Positions 25,101 to 37,760 of a stretch of DNA of 64,000 bases are shown here, in pieces. The stretch's first letter is position 1, and every line of letters starts with the position of its first letter. The notes under the pieces are model-generated. The model was not told where the DNA came from. It did not search any database and saw only the letters and a list, made by a program, of their open reading frames with translations. Both the position numbers and the translations under genes were made by a program. This DNA is from Axinella damicornis (taxonomy: Eukaryota > Porifera > Demospongiae > Axinellida > Axinellidae): contig OZ007517.1 in assembly GCA_963931865.1 (NCBI GenBank), positions 9,372,038 to 9,436,037 of the forward strand. Reading direction: 5' to 3'.

Positions 25101-28100
25101 TACCAGTGATGCAGAAGCCACCAGATTATCCCTTGAAATGGTATTGCGATTTGTCTTGGGAAACGGTCAATTTATTGAGCCCAGGTGAGCTCCTCTGTGG
25201 TGAACGTCATGTAATTCTTGCGGGCTCCAAGGCTCCCATTGTCTGTGAAGCAAAACCCAAGGAGGGTGGATGTGGAATCATCCCGCACAGCGTGCTCTCC
25301 TTTCTTGGCATTCAGACATCTGCAAGAATGGACACTGTTGTTAGCCAGTTGTGCCAACTCATTGAAGCCTTCAGCTCGCAGCCTGAATTATATGCTACAT
25401 GGACAGAGAGGGCATGTGCTGAAATATACACGTTCCTGGAAGCAGAACTTTCTACAAGTCGAGATCAGGAAGAAGACTTGAGCGATCTGCACGACACCAA
25501 CTCTGTGTGGACTGGCAAAGAATTTGTTAAACCTGAAGCAGTGGCAATTACTAATTGGAGCCACAATGGCCCCTACCTCTTTCGACTACCAGATATTTTA
25601 TTACACAAAACCAACCTACTTGCAGCTCTTAACATCAAGAACTGTTTCTCGCTCGATGACTTCCTACGAACCTTGCAGGAAATGCATGAAGACTTTGGCT
25701 CTGAGCCAGTGAGCGAGAAGTGTCAGAAACTCATTCCAACTCTGGTTAATGAACTCACCAACATAGAGGATCTCCCAGAAAATATCAAATGCTATCTTCC
25801 CGACACTTCCTTTGCAATGTGCGAGGCCAACAGACTAGCTTACAATGATGCTAAATGGTGTGAAGTTGATGAAGAGTGTACGTTTGTGAATGACATAATA
25901 CCACGTGAGTTGGCCACAAAACTTGGAGTGAAGCTGATCCGAAGTAAATTACTGGAACGGTACGAATCAATCCATCATTTTGGAGTAGGATTTGGCCAGT
26001 GTGAGCCGTTGACTCAGAGGATCAAAAATATCCTGAGAGAATATCCATTGGATATAACAATTCTCAAAGAACTGCTTCAAAATGCTGATGATTCGAAAGC
26101 TACAAGGATGTATGTTATTCTTGACAAAAGAACGCACGGAACTATGAAACTACCGTCAAATAACTGGAGGGAGCTGCAGGGACCATCGATTCTTGTTTGG
26201 AATGATAGTATCTTCAGTGAAAGTGACCTCAAGGGAATTCAAGCGCTGGGGCTTGGAAGCAAAAGATCTGATGCAGAAACCATTGGCCAGTATGGAATTG
26301 GATTTAATGTGGTCTACCACCTCACAGACTGTCCCAGCTTTCTTACAAATGGAAGCATGTTGTGTGTTTTTGATCCTCACTGTCGATACGTGCCTGGAGC
26401 TGATATGCTGACACCAGGAAGGAGGTATGACAAGCTTGATGAAATGTTCTGGTCAAACTGGGCTGACCTGAAGTCAGCATACCTTCGAGAACGTGTGTCA
26501 GATTGTCCTCATGAAATGATGGGAGGATCTTTGTTTCGATTTCCTCTGCGCTTCACCACAGAACTGATGAAACAGTCAGAGCTAGTAGATCACGAGAAAC
26601 GACTTGAAACACTGTTTCCCTGGAGAATGGAAGGGTATCTTAAAGAATGGGCTCCAGACATGAAGGAGGCTCTAATTTTCTTGAATCATGTAACTGACCT
26701 TAGGTTCTATGTGATTGAGAACGGAAGAAATCCTAAAATGCAGCTGCAACACCACTTTAAAGTCAAGATTGACCAAGCTGCAGTGAATAACCTTACACAG
26801 CTTCATAAAGAAACTTCAGCTTTTACCAGAGATAGCGAATCTTGTGTCATCACTTATGCTCTTGAGCTCATCGACGCGGTGCCAAAGGAGAGCAGCAAGT
26901 GGCTTGTTCAACAAGGAGTTGGGGACGTAGGATGTGGTGACAAATGCTGGTCATTTGTTCCCGAAGTCAAACCGAAACATGGCATAGCTACGCCTCTCAA
27001 TCCCAGTAACTTCAAGAAGGCGTATGTATATGAATACAGGGGACCTTCCAGTGGATCTGGGGCTAGTGGGGGTCTAAGTGGCTTCAGTGTCCCCTCCACA
27101 GATTTCAGTGAGACCTCCAGTGGTTTCAGAGGGAAGGTATTTTGCTTTCTTCCTCTCCCTCTCTATTCAAATCTGCCAGTACATGTGAATGGGAATTTCA
27201 TTCTGGACGCATCTCGACGTGATTTATGGCACCCTACCGTTAAAGACAAACCTGATGACAGAAGCAGATGGAACCTGGAATTAATGGAAGCAATTGCTTC
27301 ATCCTTTGCAGACTTTCTAGTCAAGTGTCAGAATTCATTCATTATGTCAAGTGTCTATAACTCACATTCCAAGATGCGGGCTGACATCCTAATGTATTAC
27401 AGGGTCTTTCCCAGATGGTTAGGACATGGTTTTGTACAACCAGAGGGAGAACTATTGAAAGTTGCAAAAATGGTGTATCAAAAGCTTGCTACACAAAATG
27501 CAAAGATTCTTGCAACCATAAAGAAACTTTCAGCAACAGCTGCTGCAAAATACCACTCATCTTCTTCCAAGTCCAAGTTCCAAGTTGAATGGCATCCTTT
27601 GGTGAATAAGGAGGAACCTTCAAAACAAGCATACTTTTGGCACCCTGAAGAGCATGAAAGATCACTGGCCCCTATTTTGAAGAGTATTGGAATGCAATTA
27701 TGTGCCGCACCCATGAATTTGTACCGTCACTTTCCAGATGATGAAATTGAACTCTCTGTAGCGTCACGAAAGTCAGTGTACGAATACTACATGACATTCT
27801 ACGAACAAGCAACCTCCACAAGTCCCTTCCCTTGTCACATCAGTGAAACTGCATTTCACTCAGTGCCCAACTTTAAAGAATTCACAAGGTACCTCCTTTG
27901 CACCTCCAGCGGTACAGCAATGTATGAAGAATTTCCTGAGCCACCATTCACTCTTCCTTTGCTGTTAACAGCTGATGGACAGCTTCGCTTTTTTACCGAG
28001 ACTGAAAAAGTGATCAGATCTGATTTTGCATGGTTGTTTCCTGAAAGTCCTGACAAGTTTCTTCACCCAGACCTGCTTGAAATTGAGTATGTTCCCGCCT

Positions 28101-31100
28101 ACTTCCAGCAGCCATCTTCAGAAAACTGCAACTGGATCCTTGTTTCCAGCATTCTCTCTGCTGTGCTACCAAATACACTTCGTGCACAGAGAGTGCTAGA
28201 AGCAGACAAACACATCCAAATTGCATCCCTGCTAAAACCTCTGTGGATATGCCTCACAAGTGATGCAATCTTTTCACACCATTTGGAAACAGTAGTACGA
28301 GAGTGGGCTCTACTGCCATCCACAACACATGAACTGTTCTCCTTTAGGTCAGACGATCAGCTTCTCCCTGTTGTACCAGCTAGCTCTGCAACACCCACTC
28401 TTCATCGGGATGTCTTTCAAATAATCCAACAAGTTGGAATGCCTATTCTTGATACTGGTGTAGTCGACCCAGATCAGTGTGGATCATTCTGCCCTACGTT
28501 GTCTGAGCCTAAAGGGATCCTAATCAACCTGTATTACCTCCACAATGATGCAGAGGAATGTCTGTCAACTCTCCTGACTGACAAGAGCGTTGACAGAAAA
28601 ATTTCCTTACTCTTTGAGTACCTAAAGCAGATCCACTTTGCACAAGATGAATCTAGCCTCCTAAAGCTGAAATGCCTGCCCCTTTTCAAAAACATTGATG
28701 GCAATTTCTACCCTTTGATTGGAGATGTCTACATCTGGCCAGGGTATATCTGCATGGCTGGCAGTGAGAATTGGCTGAGGAGGGAGCCAGCAGTTTTCCT
28801 AAAACAAGATGGTGTTTGGAGCAAGCTGGGCCCACCATCATTGCTGGGAATAACTGAGATCACTCCCACAGAAGTGTATGTCAAATTTGTATTTCCAAAT
28901 TTTGGACTCTTGACAGACGAAGACAGACTGAAACAGCTGCAACACATTCGTGACCAACTCTTCAGTGATGCTTACAAAAGCAGCAAATTTACAGGAGACA
29001 TGCATACAGAAGGAGCATTGATTGCCTCTCAGTTCATTGCTACATTGAAGCAACTTCCTTGCCTACCAAAAGAAGGCATTCTCAGGCCGGTGTGTGAATT
29101 CTGTGATCCCAAAGCACCCATCTTTTTCACATTCCCTGAGTGTTTCAGTTTTCCACAAGATGAACTCTGTGATGACAAATGGCTGGAGTTCTTTCGCAAA
29201 ATTGGACTGCGCACAAGCGTCACACAGGATGAATTTCTTCAGTTTTGCCGCAGAGTATCCATTGGAGACCACACGAAGCTCAGAGAGGCTTCTTCTGTTC
29301 TGTTAAGGTACTTATTTCAGTTCACCGAGTGGTATGAACAGTACGAATTTTTGTCCCAAGTGTCAGAAATCCCTTTCGTGTGTGCTGAAAAGTTGGAAAG
29401 ATTCAGTTGGATAAGACCAGTATGCCCAGCCGAGAATCGTATCCAACAAGGAAAAAGATCCACCGACCTAACTAAACTCTGCGATGCAGCACAGATCAAA
29501 TATGGTGAGCTTGTTTGGACGGTGAAACCAGTCATAAGACTTCCCACTGTCCAAAAGGATATGAGTCGTAAACTCTCTGAGAATTTTAAGACATTTCTGA
29601 GAATTAATACACCCCCAACCGTCCAAGAAGTGGTTCAGAATGTGTACAATATCTCAGAGACCCGGTTTTCAAGATTTGACCTGTTTGACAACTACCCTGA
29701 AGACTGCAGAATGAAGAAGCGCACTCGCCCTGATCAAAGTGATGAAGTAGAAGAGAAATCTCTGCTGCTTACAGTAATGTGTAAGAACTTTGACTATCTC
29801 AGAAGTAATTACTGTCACGAAGGCAGCCTTGACAAGCTCTGCGGTGTAACCTGTATCCCTGTGTGTGTAGAAGGAAAGACAAGTGACATCAGTTGTCCAG
29901 TTTTGGTTAAACCACTACAAGTACTGGCTTCTAGTACAGAGACACCGAAACACTTTCGTCCACTACTGAATCCCCTTCCGGATGACTTGTATTCTGTTCT
30001 CCCAGGCCTTCTGTCCGTACTTGGTGTGCAAAGTGATATTCATCTTGAACACGTCAGGTTCGCACTTGAGACTGCAAGCACATTCAGACAGCCACTGGAT
30101 GTGAACACAGAAAGCACAGTGAGACACCTTCTCATAAAGTTGTACCACCTTTTACAAACTGTTAGCCCTACAGCAATGCCATCACTGAGCCCTCTCTATC
30201 TTCCCACCACAGAGCACCAGTTGATTGACAGTCAGCTAGTGCTCTACCACGACTCAAGATACTTTGAGAAAGGCCATTTTGACCTGTCCAAAGTGCCATA
30301 TGCTCTATTATCTCTTCTTGCCTCAAGAACTGAGACACAAGGGATTACTATCAGAAAATTCTGTAATAGCTTACCATCCAATGTTTGTCCAAAGGCTCTC
30401 TTGGAATGTTACAAGGGAGAATTGCACGAAAGTTGTGCTGACAGTATTGATGAGACACTCTCAGGCTTTGCCAAGAAACTGCAGAAGTCGTTGTCATTGC
30501 CTGTGTTCCCCAAAGCTGCATATGCTATATTAAAACACAATTCAAACGGAGAAGAACTTTGTTCCCAGTTCACAGATTCCCTTAAAATATTCCTCCAACG
30601 AGCAGAGATCGTTTCAGTAAGGAACCTTCAAGTCAATGTGTTCCTTAAACTAGTCAAGCCAGCCCAGAAAATCGGTACGGCAAAAGTGGATTTCCTTCTC
30701 CAAAGAAATGAAGAGTCCATTTTTCTGTATGTTGATTCCGAAGCATATGCCCTTCGACTGAATTTCTTTGAGTTACTAACAAGTGTCATTGTTTCTTGCG
30801 TGGCTGAAATTGGTGAAATCGATGTCAAGTCACTGAAGGAACCTGATTTAGCAGTATCACATCTCCTAAAAGCAGAGACAACTGATGATGTGTCAAAGCT
30901 GCTTGAAGACTTAGAAGTGCCCTTTGAGTTATCAGATGTGGATCTACAAGACTCATTTGACCCAAACCTGACGCCCAAACTTGGAAGCTCCATTCCAGAT
31001 TCATGGCACCACCGGTTACAACTAGACATCAACAATGTTTTCAGGCCAGAAGAATGGGTAGGGTACGAGGAGAGAGAGGGATGTATTACGTTTGCTTTAG

Positions 31101-32164
31101 TGGCCCATCGTGTAGCAGTCTCTGATGAACAGAGCTCTGAATCAGAAGATGTTGAACCTCTTGACCAATATTTGATCTACACGCAAGAAGGTGATGAAAA
31201 AGGCAAAGTTGTCAGTGTGATTGATCTATACAAAATTCTCCGTGCTGAGTTGAGAAGATGTGTCAATGAAGAGGCAGGCACAGAGTTGGTGCTGTTTGAT
31301 CCTGACTCTGATGCTACTCAAGTCTGGAGTGCTCTTGAAGGTGACGAATTTAAGAAATTCAGGAAAGAAATCTGTGAAGAGCTCAGACGCATTTGGAAAC
31401 TGCTGGAGGATCTGCGAAGGAAGGCAATCAAGGCACTTTACCTGAAGTGGCACCCTGATAAGAACAGTCACCCTCTTGCTACAAAAGCCTTCCAATTCCT
31501 TCAACGTCAAATTACAAGACTTCAAGCAGGCAAATCCCTTGAAGATCATGAAGGCGTAGATGAAAGTGGTGCAGATGAGACAAGCTCCAATTATTATGGT
31601 TGGTTTGACTTGTGGGATGAAATAGCTAGAAGTCAACGGCGTGCCAGGGAACAAGAACGTAGTACACGCTCTGCTGGCCAGGGAGGGGTCAGTGGTGGCT
31701 TCTACACTCGTCCCAGACCAATGCAGACAACTGCAGCAGTGTGGATAAGACAAGCTGAGGCTGACTTAGAAGCTCTGCGGCTCTTGTTGGCTCGAACGGA
31801 TCGCCACCCACAAGTGTGTGCACATGTGTGCTTCCTTGCGCACGAAGTTGCTGAGAAAGCACTCAAAGCAGGAATGTATGCTGTGTGCGGTCTCCACCCT
31901 GAAAGTTTGCGGTACCATGAACTCGATGGCCACGCCGGTGCACTTGAGCAAGAAAGGCCTGCTCTAACTGTTGACCTGGGAGTGTACGCACGCTCTCTCA
32001 GAGTCCACTACCTCAAAACCCGTTTTCCAAACCAGTATTCCACGCCCACTGTGCCTTCTGATGTCTACACTCAAGACCAAGCCAGAGATGCTGAAAACAA
32101 AGCTCAAAAGATTTTTGACATGATGACACAAGTTGTTCAAACAGAAAGAGCTCATGCACATTGA
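10152..32164 (+). CDS. SACS-like: Sacsin-like protein 1 (3 SRR ATPase repeats, J domain, HEPN)
   Basis: Giant co-chaperone of the sacsin family. Exons 10152-10253, 10339-10597 and 19284-32164 join in phase (0, then 1) with GT-AG sites to give 4413 aa, near human sacsin length. The start ATG (MSDLTGEQFG) follows an in-frame TAG at 10137. Three sacsin repeat regions begin near residues 10, 1374 and 2359. Each has an Hsp90/GHKL-type nucleotide-binding signature: EIIQNADDAG or ELLQNADD, then KFGIGFNSVYHIT, KFGVGFCSVYHIT or QYGIGFNVVYHLT. Next come a conserved FRPEEWVGYEE segment, a J domain with an intact HPD (WHPDKN near 4177) that should stimulate Hsp70, and a HEPN domain (about 4272-4408) ending in the typical RFPNQYSTP...YTQDQARDAENKAQKI pattern. 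Family knowledge places sacsin in the cytosol, linked to filament organisation and proteostasis. The N-terminal ubiquitin-like domain of vertebrate sacsin is not visible. No stop interrupts the 12.9-kb exon. Confidence 0.92.
12923..13429. mobile_element. Inverted-terminal-repeat element (GTACC...GTAGGCGCTCTA)
   Basis: The left end GTACCGTAGGCGCTCTAG and the right end, whose reverse complement reads GTACCTATCGTAGGCGCTCT, form imperfect terminal inverted repeats about 507 bp apart. There is no coding capacity. The target duplication is not clear. It is probably a non-autonomous DNA transposon. Confidence 0.5.
13461..13624. repeat. 164-bp near-perfect palindrome
   Basis: Two arms of about 76 bp begin ATACCACTTTGCCGTGCATT and end with its reverse complement, with few mismatches and a very short centre. 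A further short palindrome (GTGCATTATC/GATAATGCAC) lies at about 13680-13702. This is a foldback or MITE-type element inside the intron. Confidence 0.75.
15157..15239. repeat. 24-bp tandem repeat, about 3.5 copies
   Basis: The unit GAGATATGAGTCACACCATA plus TATG repeats head to tail with essentially no divergence. Confidence 0.85.
15863..16292. repeat. Minisatellite, unit about 60-110 bp
   Basis: About five irregular copies of a unit containing GCTAGTAGGCTCAGTGG, CAAGCTCCATTGATCCTTCC and GCCAGACAGATAGTGCTGGA. Copies differ by internal deletions. Open frames across it arise from the repeat. Confidence 0.8.
17286..17883. mobile_element. 598-bp MITE with ~200-bp inverted repeats and 9-bp target duplication
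   Basis: Starts TAGCCTCGTTCCCAGGCC and ends with the reverse complement. The inverted repeats run for about 200 bp each (17286-17485 and 17680-17883). It is flanked by perfect 9-bp direct repeats CACATAGCT at 17277-17285 and 17884-17892. There is no transposase. A 9-bp duplication with long inverted repeats fits Mutator-like elements best; that assignment is inference. Confidence 0.88.
18253..18678. mobile_element. Small inverted-repeat element (TACCGTAGAGTA ends)
   Basis: Left TACCGTAGAGTA followed by AAGCGCCCACCCCCCT; the right end carries its inverted counterpart TACTCTACGGTA preceded by GGGCGCTTAA. A second AGCGCCCACCCCCCTGTTCA block lies internally. It is 426 bp with no coding capacity and no clear target duplication. 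Confidence 0.6.
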
Positions 32165-35100
32165 ATTAGCTAGACTCATGCAGTTTGAGAGTTAATTTCG
32201 GTACGTAACTGTAGTGTACATATACAAAGGCTATGTAGCTATCTGTATTAAGCCAAGGAGTGTTCTTATTCAGTTGGTACATAGTGTAGCTAGTTGGTTT
32301 GGGAAGAGATTTAATGTCAATTACATGCATGTGGCATACTTTCAGAGATTTGCGCTTGGCAAGAACATTAATTTTTGCTATGCCAACAACATTGGCACAA
32401 TTTGAAAGCGATGTTTAGCCAAGCAGGAAACATCTTGCGACAAGACAGGTGCTAGCTGACTGCTACACAAGAATGTTCAATATCTTGGATATTAGCAAGG
32501 ACCTTATAATATATACACTGCCCAGTCCGCAGCACTGCCTTGTACCTGGTCTGTGTATTCCTAATATATAGAGTAGCAACACTGGAGGTGGTGCTGTCAG
32601 TGGCTCACTCGATGGTTGATGCAGTTGTTCTACAAGGTCTATCGTGCAAAGGGTGTGTTACTGTATCACAGAGTCAGTATTCAGTATAGATAGGGATGAC
32701 ATGGACAAACACTTATTATCGGAACCTTGGAAACTTTTTCCTACTTGAGTCTGTTGGCGAGTTTTCATTGTTGTTTTGCCCTTTTAGTTGTTCAGTTGTT
32801 AGTGATTAAAACAATGCTTCTAGCTATTATATATAATTAAAGAGAAAGAAAACATTTAAAAACTTCAACTGCTAAATGAAGTCACTGTGCACCCTCAGAC
32901 AGACAAAGCTAACAAGACCATAGTTTAATGTGGCTAGACCCTTTCATTTGAATTCATTACTATAACCATCCCCTCATGCACGCGCATGCAGTGAATGCAC
33001 AACAAAAGGGGGTCTAGACTAAAAGCAGGAGCTTATGAGCGCCGCGAAGCTTATGGGCTCCTGCTAAAAGACAGACACGCACAATGCATATGTATACTAG
33101 AACCTCACCCCCATGTGGGAAAGGTTAACAAGACCATTGCACCTGGCCTAAGAACTATTTCAGCAATGGAAATCATGATGTACCCTTTTAACCTTGAGAC
33201 TAAACAGTGCCTATATTATAAGGGCAGAGTCCAAAGAGCTACACACTTAAGCTATATGACTGCAAAGGGCCGTGCACAGCCCCCCTCACAGCCACACCTC
33301 CTCATCCTCAAACAAGTCACATGAAACCCTGGAAACACTATCGATCCCAGGATCAACAAACGTCTCTCCCCTCCTCCCCAATTTCTTTTCTCTCCCCAAC
33401 CGATTCTCTCTGATCTCCTCTCCCCCAATGAGCAGATCTCCTCTCCCGCAATGAACAGACACGAACTGCCTTCCACCTAGCTCTGGAATGGAGTAACCAT
33501 AGTGATTATTATGCAGTGAATTGTTGTGTAAACAGTCACGTTATTACTGCTTTATTTTTTATTTTAGACTCACCATTCCAACCACTTGTGTCACAAATCA
33601 AAATAATTAATGTGTGCTGACTACTCTAACCACTTGTGTTTATTGTTGCTGTTGTTGCTTTGTTTTCTGTTGGTTGTTGTTTTGTTGGGAAGGGTACGGT
33701 TTTACTTTTGCTTGTTTGTTTCCTTTTATCTGTGGATTTTCTGACATGATTTTTATACTTTGCATGCAGAGAGTGCTAGTATGATTCTATCCATGTGGTG
33801 AAATTATACAGTCCAATTCCTGTTTTATAACGAGGGGCAACCACACTCCTGGTAGCCGCGTTGCAACCCCGGTCTACAGTCCCGGAGTAGGGTTTCTAAG
33901 AGTTCATTTGATTGGTCAGAATCAATGACGTAATTCTGATGAGTAGCATAAAATGGTGGGTGGGGCTGAGAAACGCAAGATACACAAGAAACCCCAGAAA
34001 CACAGACTGTATAAACGGTGTACGTACATTAGGTTACATTATTTACGCGGCACAATTTTTCCCCTACCAGGAGTGTAATTATGTGATTATGCACATGTAG
34101 ATATATCCATTACATAGTATACAGTAGCAACACTGGAGGTGGTGCTGTCAGTGGTGCACTCCATAGTTGATGCAGTTGTTCTACAAGTGCAAAGGGTGTG
34201 TTACTGTATCACAGAGTCAGTATAGATCGACTCTGTATGCAGGGATGTCATGGACAAGCACTTATTATGTAGAATCCTGGAAACTCTAAACAATAAAACT
34301 TACTTGAGTACTCTATTTGTCGGCTGGTTTCTTTTCCCCCTTTTCAATACTGTTCCGTTGTTCATGGCTAAAACAACACTTCTATAATTATATAAAGGAA
34401 CTGTGCACCCTCAGACAGACAGAGATAACAAGGAGAGCTGCTGATGCATTCAAATTTAGATTGCCTTTTGCTCATACTAACATTCTTATTTTCCTTACAC
34501 AAATGTCGGTTTGGAATGTGTTACCTCTAGTACCTATAGTTCATTTATGAATCATCATAGACTATTTCTTGCATTTGGTATCTTGTTGTTGGGTGCACAC
34601 TTGATTAGTGGTACCTACTATTGTGTATCCACACATAAAGTATTATAGAGAAGAAAAACAAGACCATAGTGTTGGATAAAATGCTTAGAGTTGCGCTTGC
34701 TATAGCCTCAATGACCTTTTGCACACTCAAAAAGATAGACTGGCAGCATAAAATAGCAACAAAGACAGCTACAATACAATATATCAGCTCAAGGACTAAG
34801 AATAGTAGGTCTATATAATTATAGCACTTGTAAATAGTCATTAACACAAAACAAGTTCATGTGATAAGTACTCATGTACATGACATGTACTTCAACACAT
34901 TGTTTAGTGTGGCTAGACCCTTTCATGCATGTGCAGTGCATGCACAAGACGCAAAAATGTATTTTTGGGATTTTCGCTAAGACACGCATGTGCTCATGCC
35001 GTCTACAGACGGCTTCATCGGTTAAAGGGTTATAAGGAGGGTGTAGACTAAAAGACAGACACACCTAGAACCTCACCTCCATGCATGCACTGCGTGGGCA

Positions 35101-35450
35101 AGGTTAATGCACTGCGTGTGAACTACTTCAGCAATGCACCCATTTAACCTTGGGACTAAACAGTGCCTATATAAGGGCAGAGTACAATCACACAAAGTAG
35201 TTCTACATATGTACCGATCCATATATGGCAAGAGAAGCTATTATAGCAGTGTTGAACATCTATTGTTAATGTTTGGAAGAGGCAATTACAAGGTGTCACG
35301 GTGTCCTGTTTGTCACGGTTTCCTTAAAAGGCTGAGTGTAAACTCTCCTACTGGTAGCTACTGCTGGCCTAGTTCTCCCATGATAGATTCTGAAGTGAAG
35401 TGTTGCAAGTACTGCTGTTAGCTAGCTACGTAGCTACTCACTGACTTGAA
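32165..35450. other. Intergenic region with a diverged ~1-kb segmental duplication
   Basis: No gene recognised. Blocks at 32570-32700, 32880-32950 and 33110-33250 recur in the same order at about 34124-34215, 34390-34420 and 34895-35200. Shared pieces include AGCAACACTGGAGGTGGTGC, GTGCACCCTCAGACAGACA, GTGGCTAGACCCTTTCAT and ACCTTGAGACTAAACAGTGCC. This indicates an old tandem duplication between the sacsin-like gene and the amidohydrolase gene. The 3' UTR of sacsin-like gene 1 begins here; I see no canonical AATAAA close to its stop. Confidence 0.6.
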
Positions 35451-37232
35451 ATGGGGAACTTACCTTTGTCTTGTCACCCAACTGAGATACCTCAGCCTTC
35501 CTCTTGGGTTGAGAGTCAAGCCCAACAGGCAGCACCAGGTGAAGAGGACCTCGGTCATGCTGACATCATCTTCACGGGAGGAAAAATCATCACGATGGAT
35601 GAAAGCAACCCGTCAGTTGAGGCGTTAGCAGTCAAGGGAGATAAAATCATGGCAGTTGGCACAAAGGATCGAATTCTCAGCCTGAAAGGCCCCTCTACCC
35701 GCATGGTCGAGCTTAAACGTACTGAAACCAGGACTGAAACCCTCATGCCAGGACTTATCGAGCCACATACACACCCCAGCCTAGTGATAAACCTATCCCT
35801 CTTCACCGACGTGAGTGGGTTTTCGCACCACTCCTTCAAGGACGTCAAGAAGGCCATCAAGAAAGCAGTGAAGAACACAAAACCAACACAGCCAACGTAC
35901 CCCTGGGTGCTGTTTAAGGGTTGGGATCCTGCCCTTATCCCCGATCTCCCTTCTTTGAATGCCACCACGCTTGACAGGTTGGCAACAACAAAGTACCCGG
36001 TAATGGTTGTAAACCAAGCCATGCACAGTGCTTGGTTGAATACCAAGGCGCTGGAAGTGTGCAATATCACAAAGGCTACCAAAGATCCTCCTCGTAGTAA
36101 GATTGTAAGATATCCAGACGGAAACCCAACCGGGATGCTCAAGGAGCCTCCTGCCATTACTCAGCTGGTAGGAAGCAAGATTCCCAAGCCCGATGCCATT
36201 CAGTACTTAGGAATGGCAGTGAGTACTCTACAGCAGTACGCCCAGCACGGATTCACCACTATCACAGAGTTGGGCATGCTTCCATTGGACTTAAAGACCT
36301 TAGCAGCACTGTCGCTTCTCACCCTCATCCCTGAGTGTCCTGTCCGCTTGGGGGTGTACTACTCTCCCACTAGTAAGATCAAACCAGCCATCCACCACAT
36401 CAACAAGAAGCTGTGGTTTCCGGGCGTGAAGATCTGGGCAGATGGGTCACCCTACACTGGCAGCATGGCCATCGCAGAACCAGCATACCTCAAGACACCC
36501 ATGACGGAAGCGCTCGACTTTGATTTCGATAAATATCCCTGCGGCTACCTGATTTATCCCTCACTTGATAAACAAGCAGAGACCCTACAACCGTTTCAGA
36601 ACGAGTTGTTAGCCACACATTGTCAAGGAGAGAGAGCCATTCAGCAATCACTCGACGCATATGAAAAACTGATCCAGAGCAATCCAGAAAATTCTGATCA
36701 CCGCTACCGACTTGAGCATGTCGGTCTCATCACTGAGGACCAACTTCGACGTGCAACGCGACTGGGAGTGACCACAACCATCTTTGTCAGCCACGTCCGC
36801 TACTACGGGTATGCCTTGCAGCACTACATCCTTGGAGACAGAGCCGAGCGGTTTGCTCCTACGGGCCTGGCAACCAGCTGTGGACAAACGCACTGGACCC
36901 TCCACGAAGACAATCCATTCTTCCCCATCAATCCTTTCACCTCTATGAGAACGTGTGTGACCCGTACAATGTGGAAGGACCCACAACATGGCAGTCTGGG
37001 ACCCCAGTACTGCTCCACGATTGAAGAAGCGCTAAAAGGTTACACCATCAATGCAGCTTGGCAGCTGAAGCGTGAGAAAGACCTTGGGAGCTTGACAGTC
37101 GGAAAGCTCGCTGATCTGGTTGTGCTGGACAGCAACCCCTTGGTTGTCAAGCCAGAAAATCTCCATAATATCCAGGTTCTCGAGACATACCTTGGAGGGG
37201 AACGCTTCTGCATGCACAAACGAAAGATATAA
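35451..37232 (+). CDS. Intronless amidohydrolase, YtcJ-like (Amidohydro_3 family)
   Basis: Predicted metal-dependent hydrolase of 593 aa. The start ATG follows an in-frame TGA three codons upstream (35442-35444). The N-terminal beta-sandwich segment DIIFTGGKIITMDESNPSVE and the closing GSLTVGKLADLVVLDSNPL are the usual amidohydrolase composite-domain halves. Metal-site candidates are the HxH of PGLIEPHTHP (His106 and His108), LLATHCQGERAI (near 390), RLEHVGL (near 422) and HEDNPFFPINP (near 487), which replaces the usual SDAP-type motif. The substrate is unknown; relatives act on cyclic amides or N-acyl compounds. It is a single exon, in a window whose other genes are spliced, and its family is commonest in bacteria, so old horizontal transfer is possible. 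No signal peptide is evident. Confidence 0.85.
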   Translation: MGNLPLSCHPTEIPQPSSWVESQAQQAAPGEEDLGHADIIFTGGKIITMDESNPSVEALAVKGDKIMAVGTKDRILSLKGPSTRMVELKRTETRTETLMPGLIEPHTHPSLVINLSLFTDVSGFSHHSFKDVKKAIKKAVKNTKPTQPTYPWVLFKGWDPALIPDLPSLNATTLDRLATTKYPVMVVNQAMHSAWLNTKALEVCNITKATKDPPRSKIVRYPDGNPTGMLKEPPAITQLVGSKIPKPDAIQYLGMAVSTLQQYAQHGFTTITELGMLPLDLKTLAALSLLTLIPECPVRLGVYYSPTSKIKPAIHHINKKLWFPGVKIWADGSPYTGSMAIAEPAYLKTPMTEALDFDFDKYPCGYLIYPSLDKQAETLQPFQNELLATHCQGERAIQQSLDAYEKLIQSNPENSDHRYRLEHVGLITEDQLRRATRLGVTTTIFVSHVRYYGYALQHYILGDRAERFAPTGLATSCGQTHWTLHEDNPFFPINPFTSMRTCVTRTMWKDPQHGSLGPQYCSTIEEALKGYTINAAWQLKREKDLGSLTVGKLADLVVLDSNPLVVKPENLHNIQVLETYLGGERFCMHKRKI

Positions 37233-37411
37233 GTTGAGAACATTCCAAGGATGTACTTTTCTGGATTCTAGCATACGTAGTAGACTATAAACAACACAAA
37301 TTGAGAACGCTTGAAGCACCTAGTTTAGCTGAGGATGTACTTCTGGATTCTAGTATAGTAGACTCAGCTAGAGCACTTAGGCTGTTACACCACTAGCTAG
37401 CTAGCTCCTTG

Positions 37412-37417
37412 ATTAAA
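37412..37417 (+). terminator. Possible poly(A) signal ATTAAA for the amidohydrolase gene
   Basis: ATTAAA 180 nt after the stop codon, followed by GT-rich sequence (GTGTGTAGC and TTTGTGAGATGT). No closer AATAAA is present. Weak evidence. Confidence 0.35.
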
Positions 37418-37760
37418 GTGTGTAGCTACTTGCAAAGCTTTGTGAGATGTACTGTTTCAGTCTCCACTTTTGTAGCTAGCTATCGTCACAAGGAAAGTGC
37501 TGTAACAAACTGTTTGCAAATATTAGTGAGAATTCGTGAGACTGTGCTAATTCTCTCGTGAGACTATGTGCTAATTCTCTCTAAGTCTAGACTGGGAGAT
37601 ATCACGCGAGTTTCATGCGATCTGGCGCTACTCGCAATTTCACATGGAGCTTAATTGTGAGAATGCTTGAGCAACCTTTTCACTCTGGAGCTAGGTAGTT
37701 AGGCCACCTCTAAGTGATGTCTATAGCTAAGTACAGCAGCACCTGTGGTAGGTATAGCTA

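Noticed and set aside
22322..31753. Antisense open frames inside the sacsin exons
   Set aside because: Shadows of the 12.9-kb coding exon with no family similarity.
33252..33476. Opposed open frames in a C/T-rich stretch
   Set aside because: Pyrimidine-rich low complexity, no domain, inside a duplicated intergenic segment.
35451..37232. Amidohydrolase as bacterial contamination
   Set aside because: It is continuous with repeat-rich animal-type DNA on both sides, including a TAGCC-family MITE 0.8 kb downstream, and no other bacterial gene is nearby.
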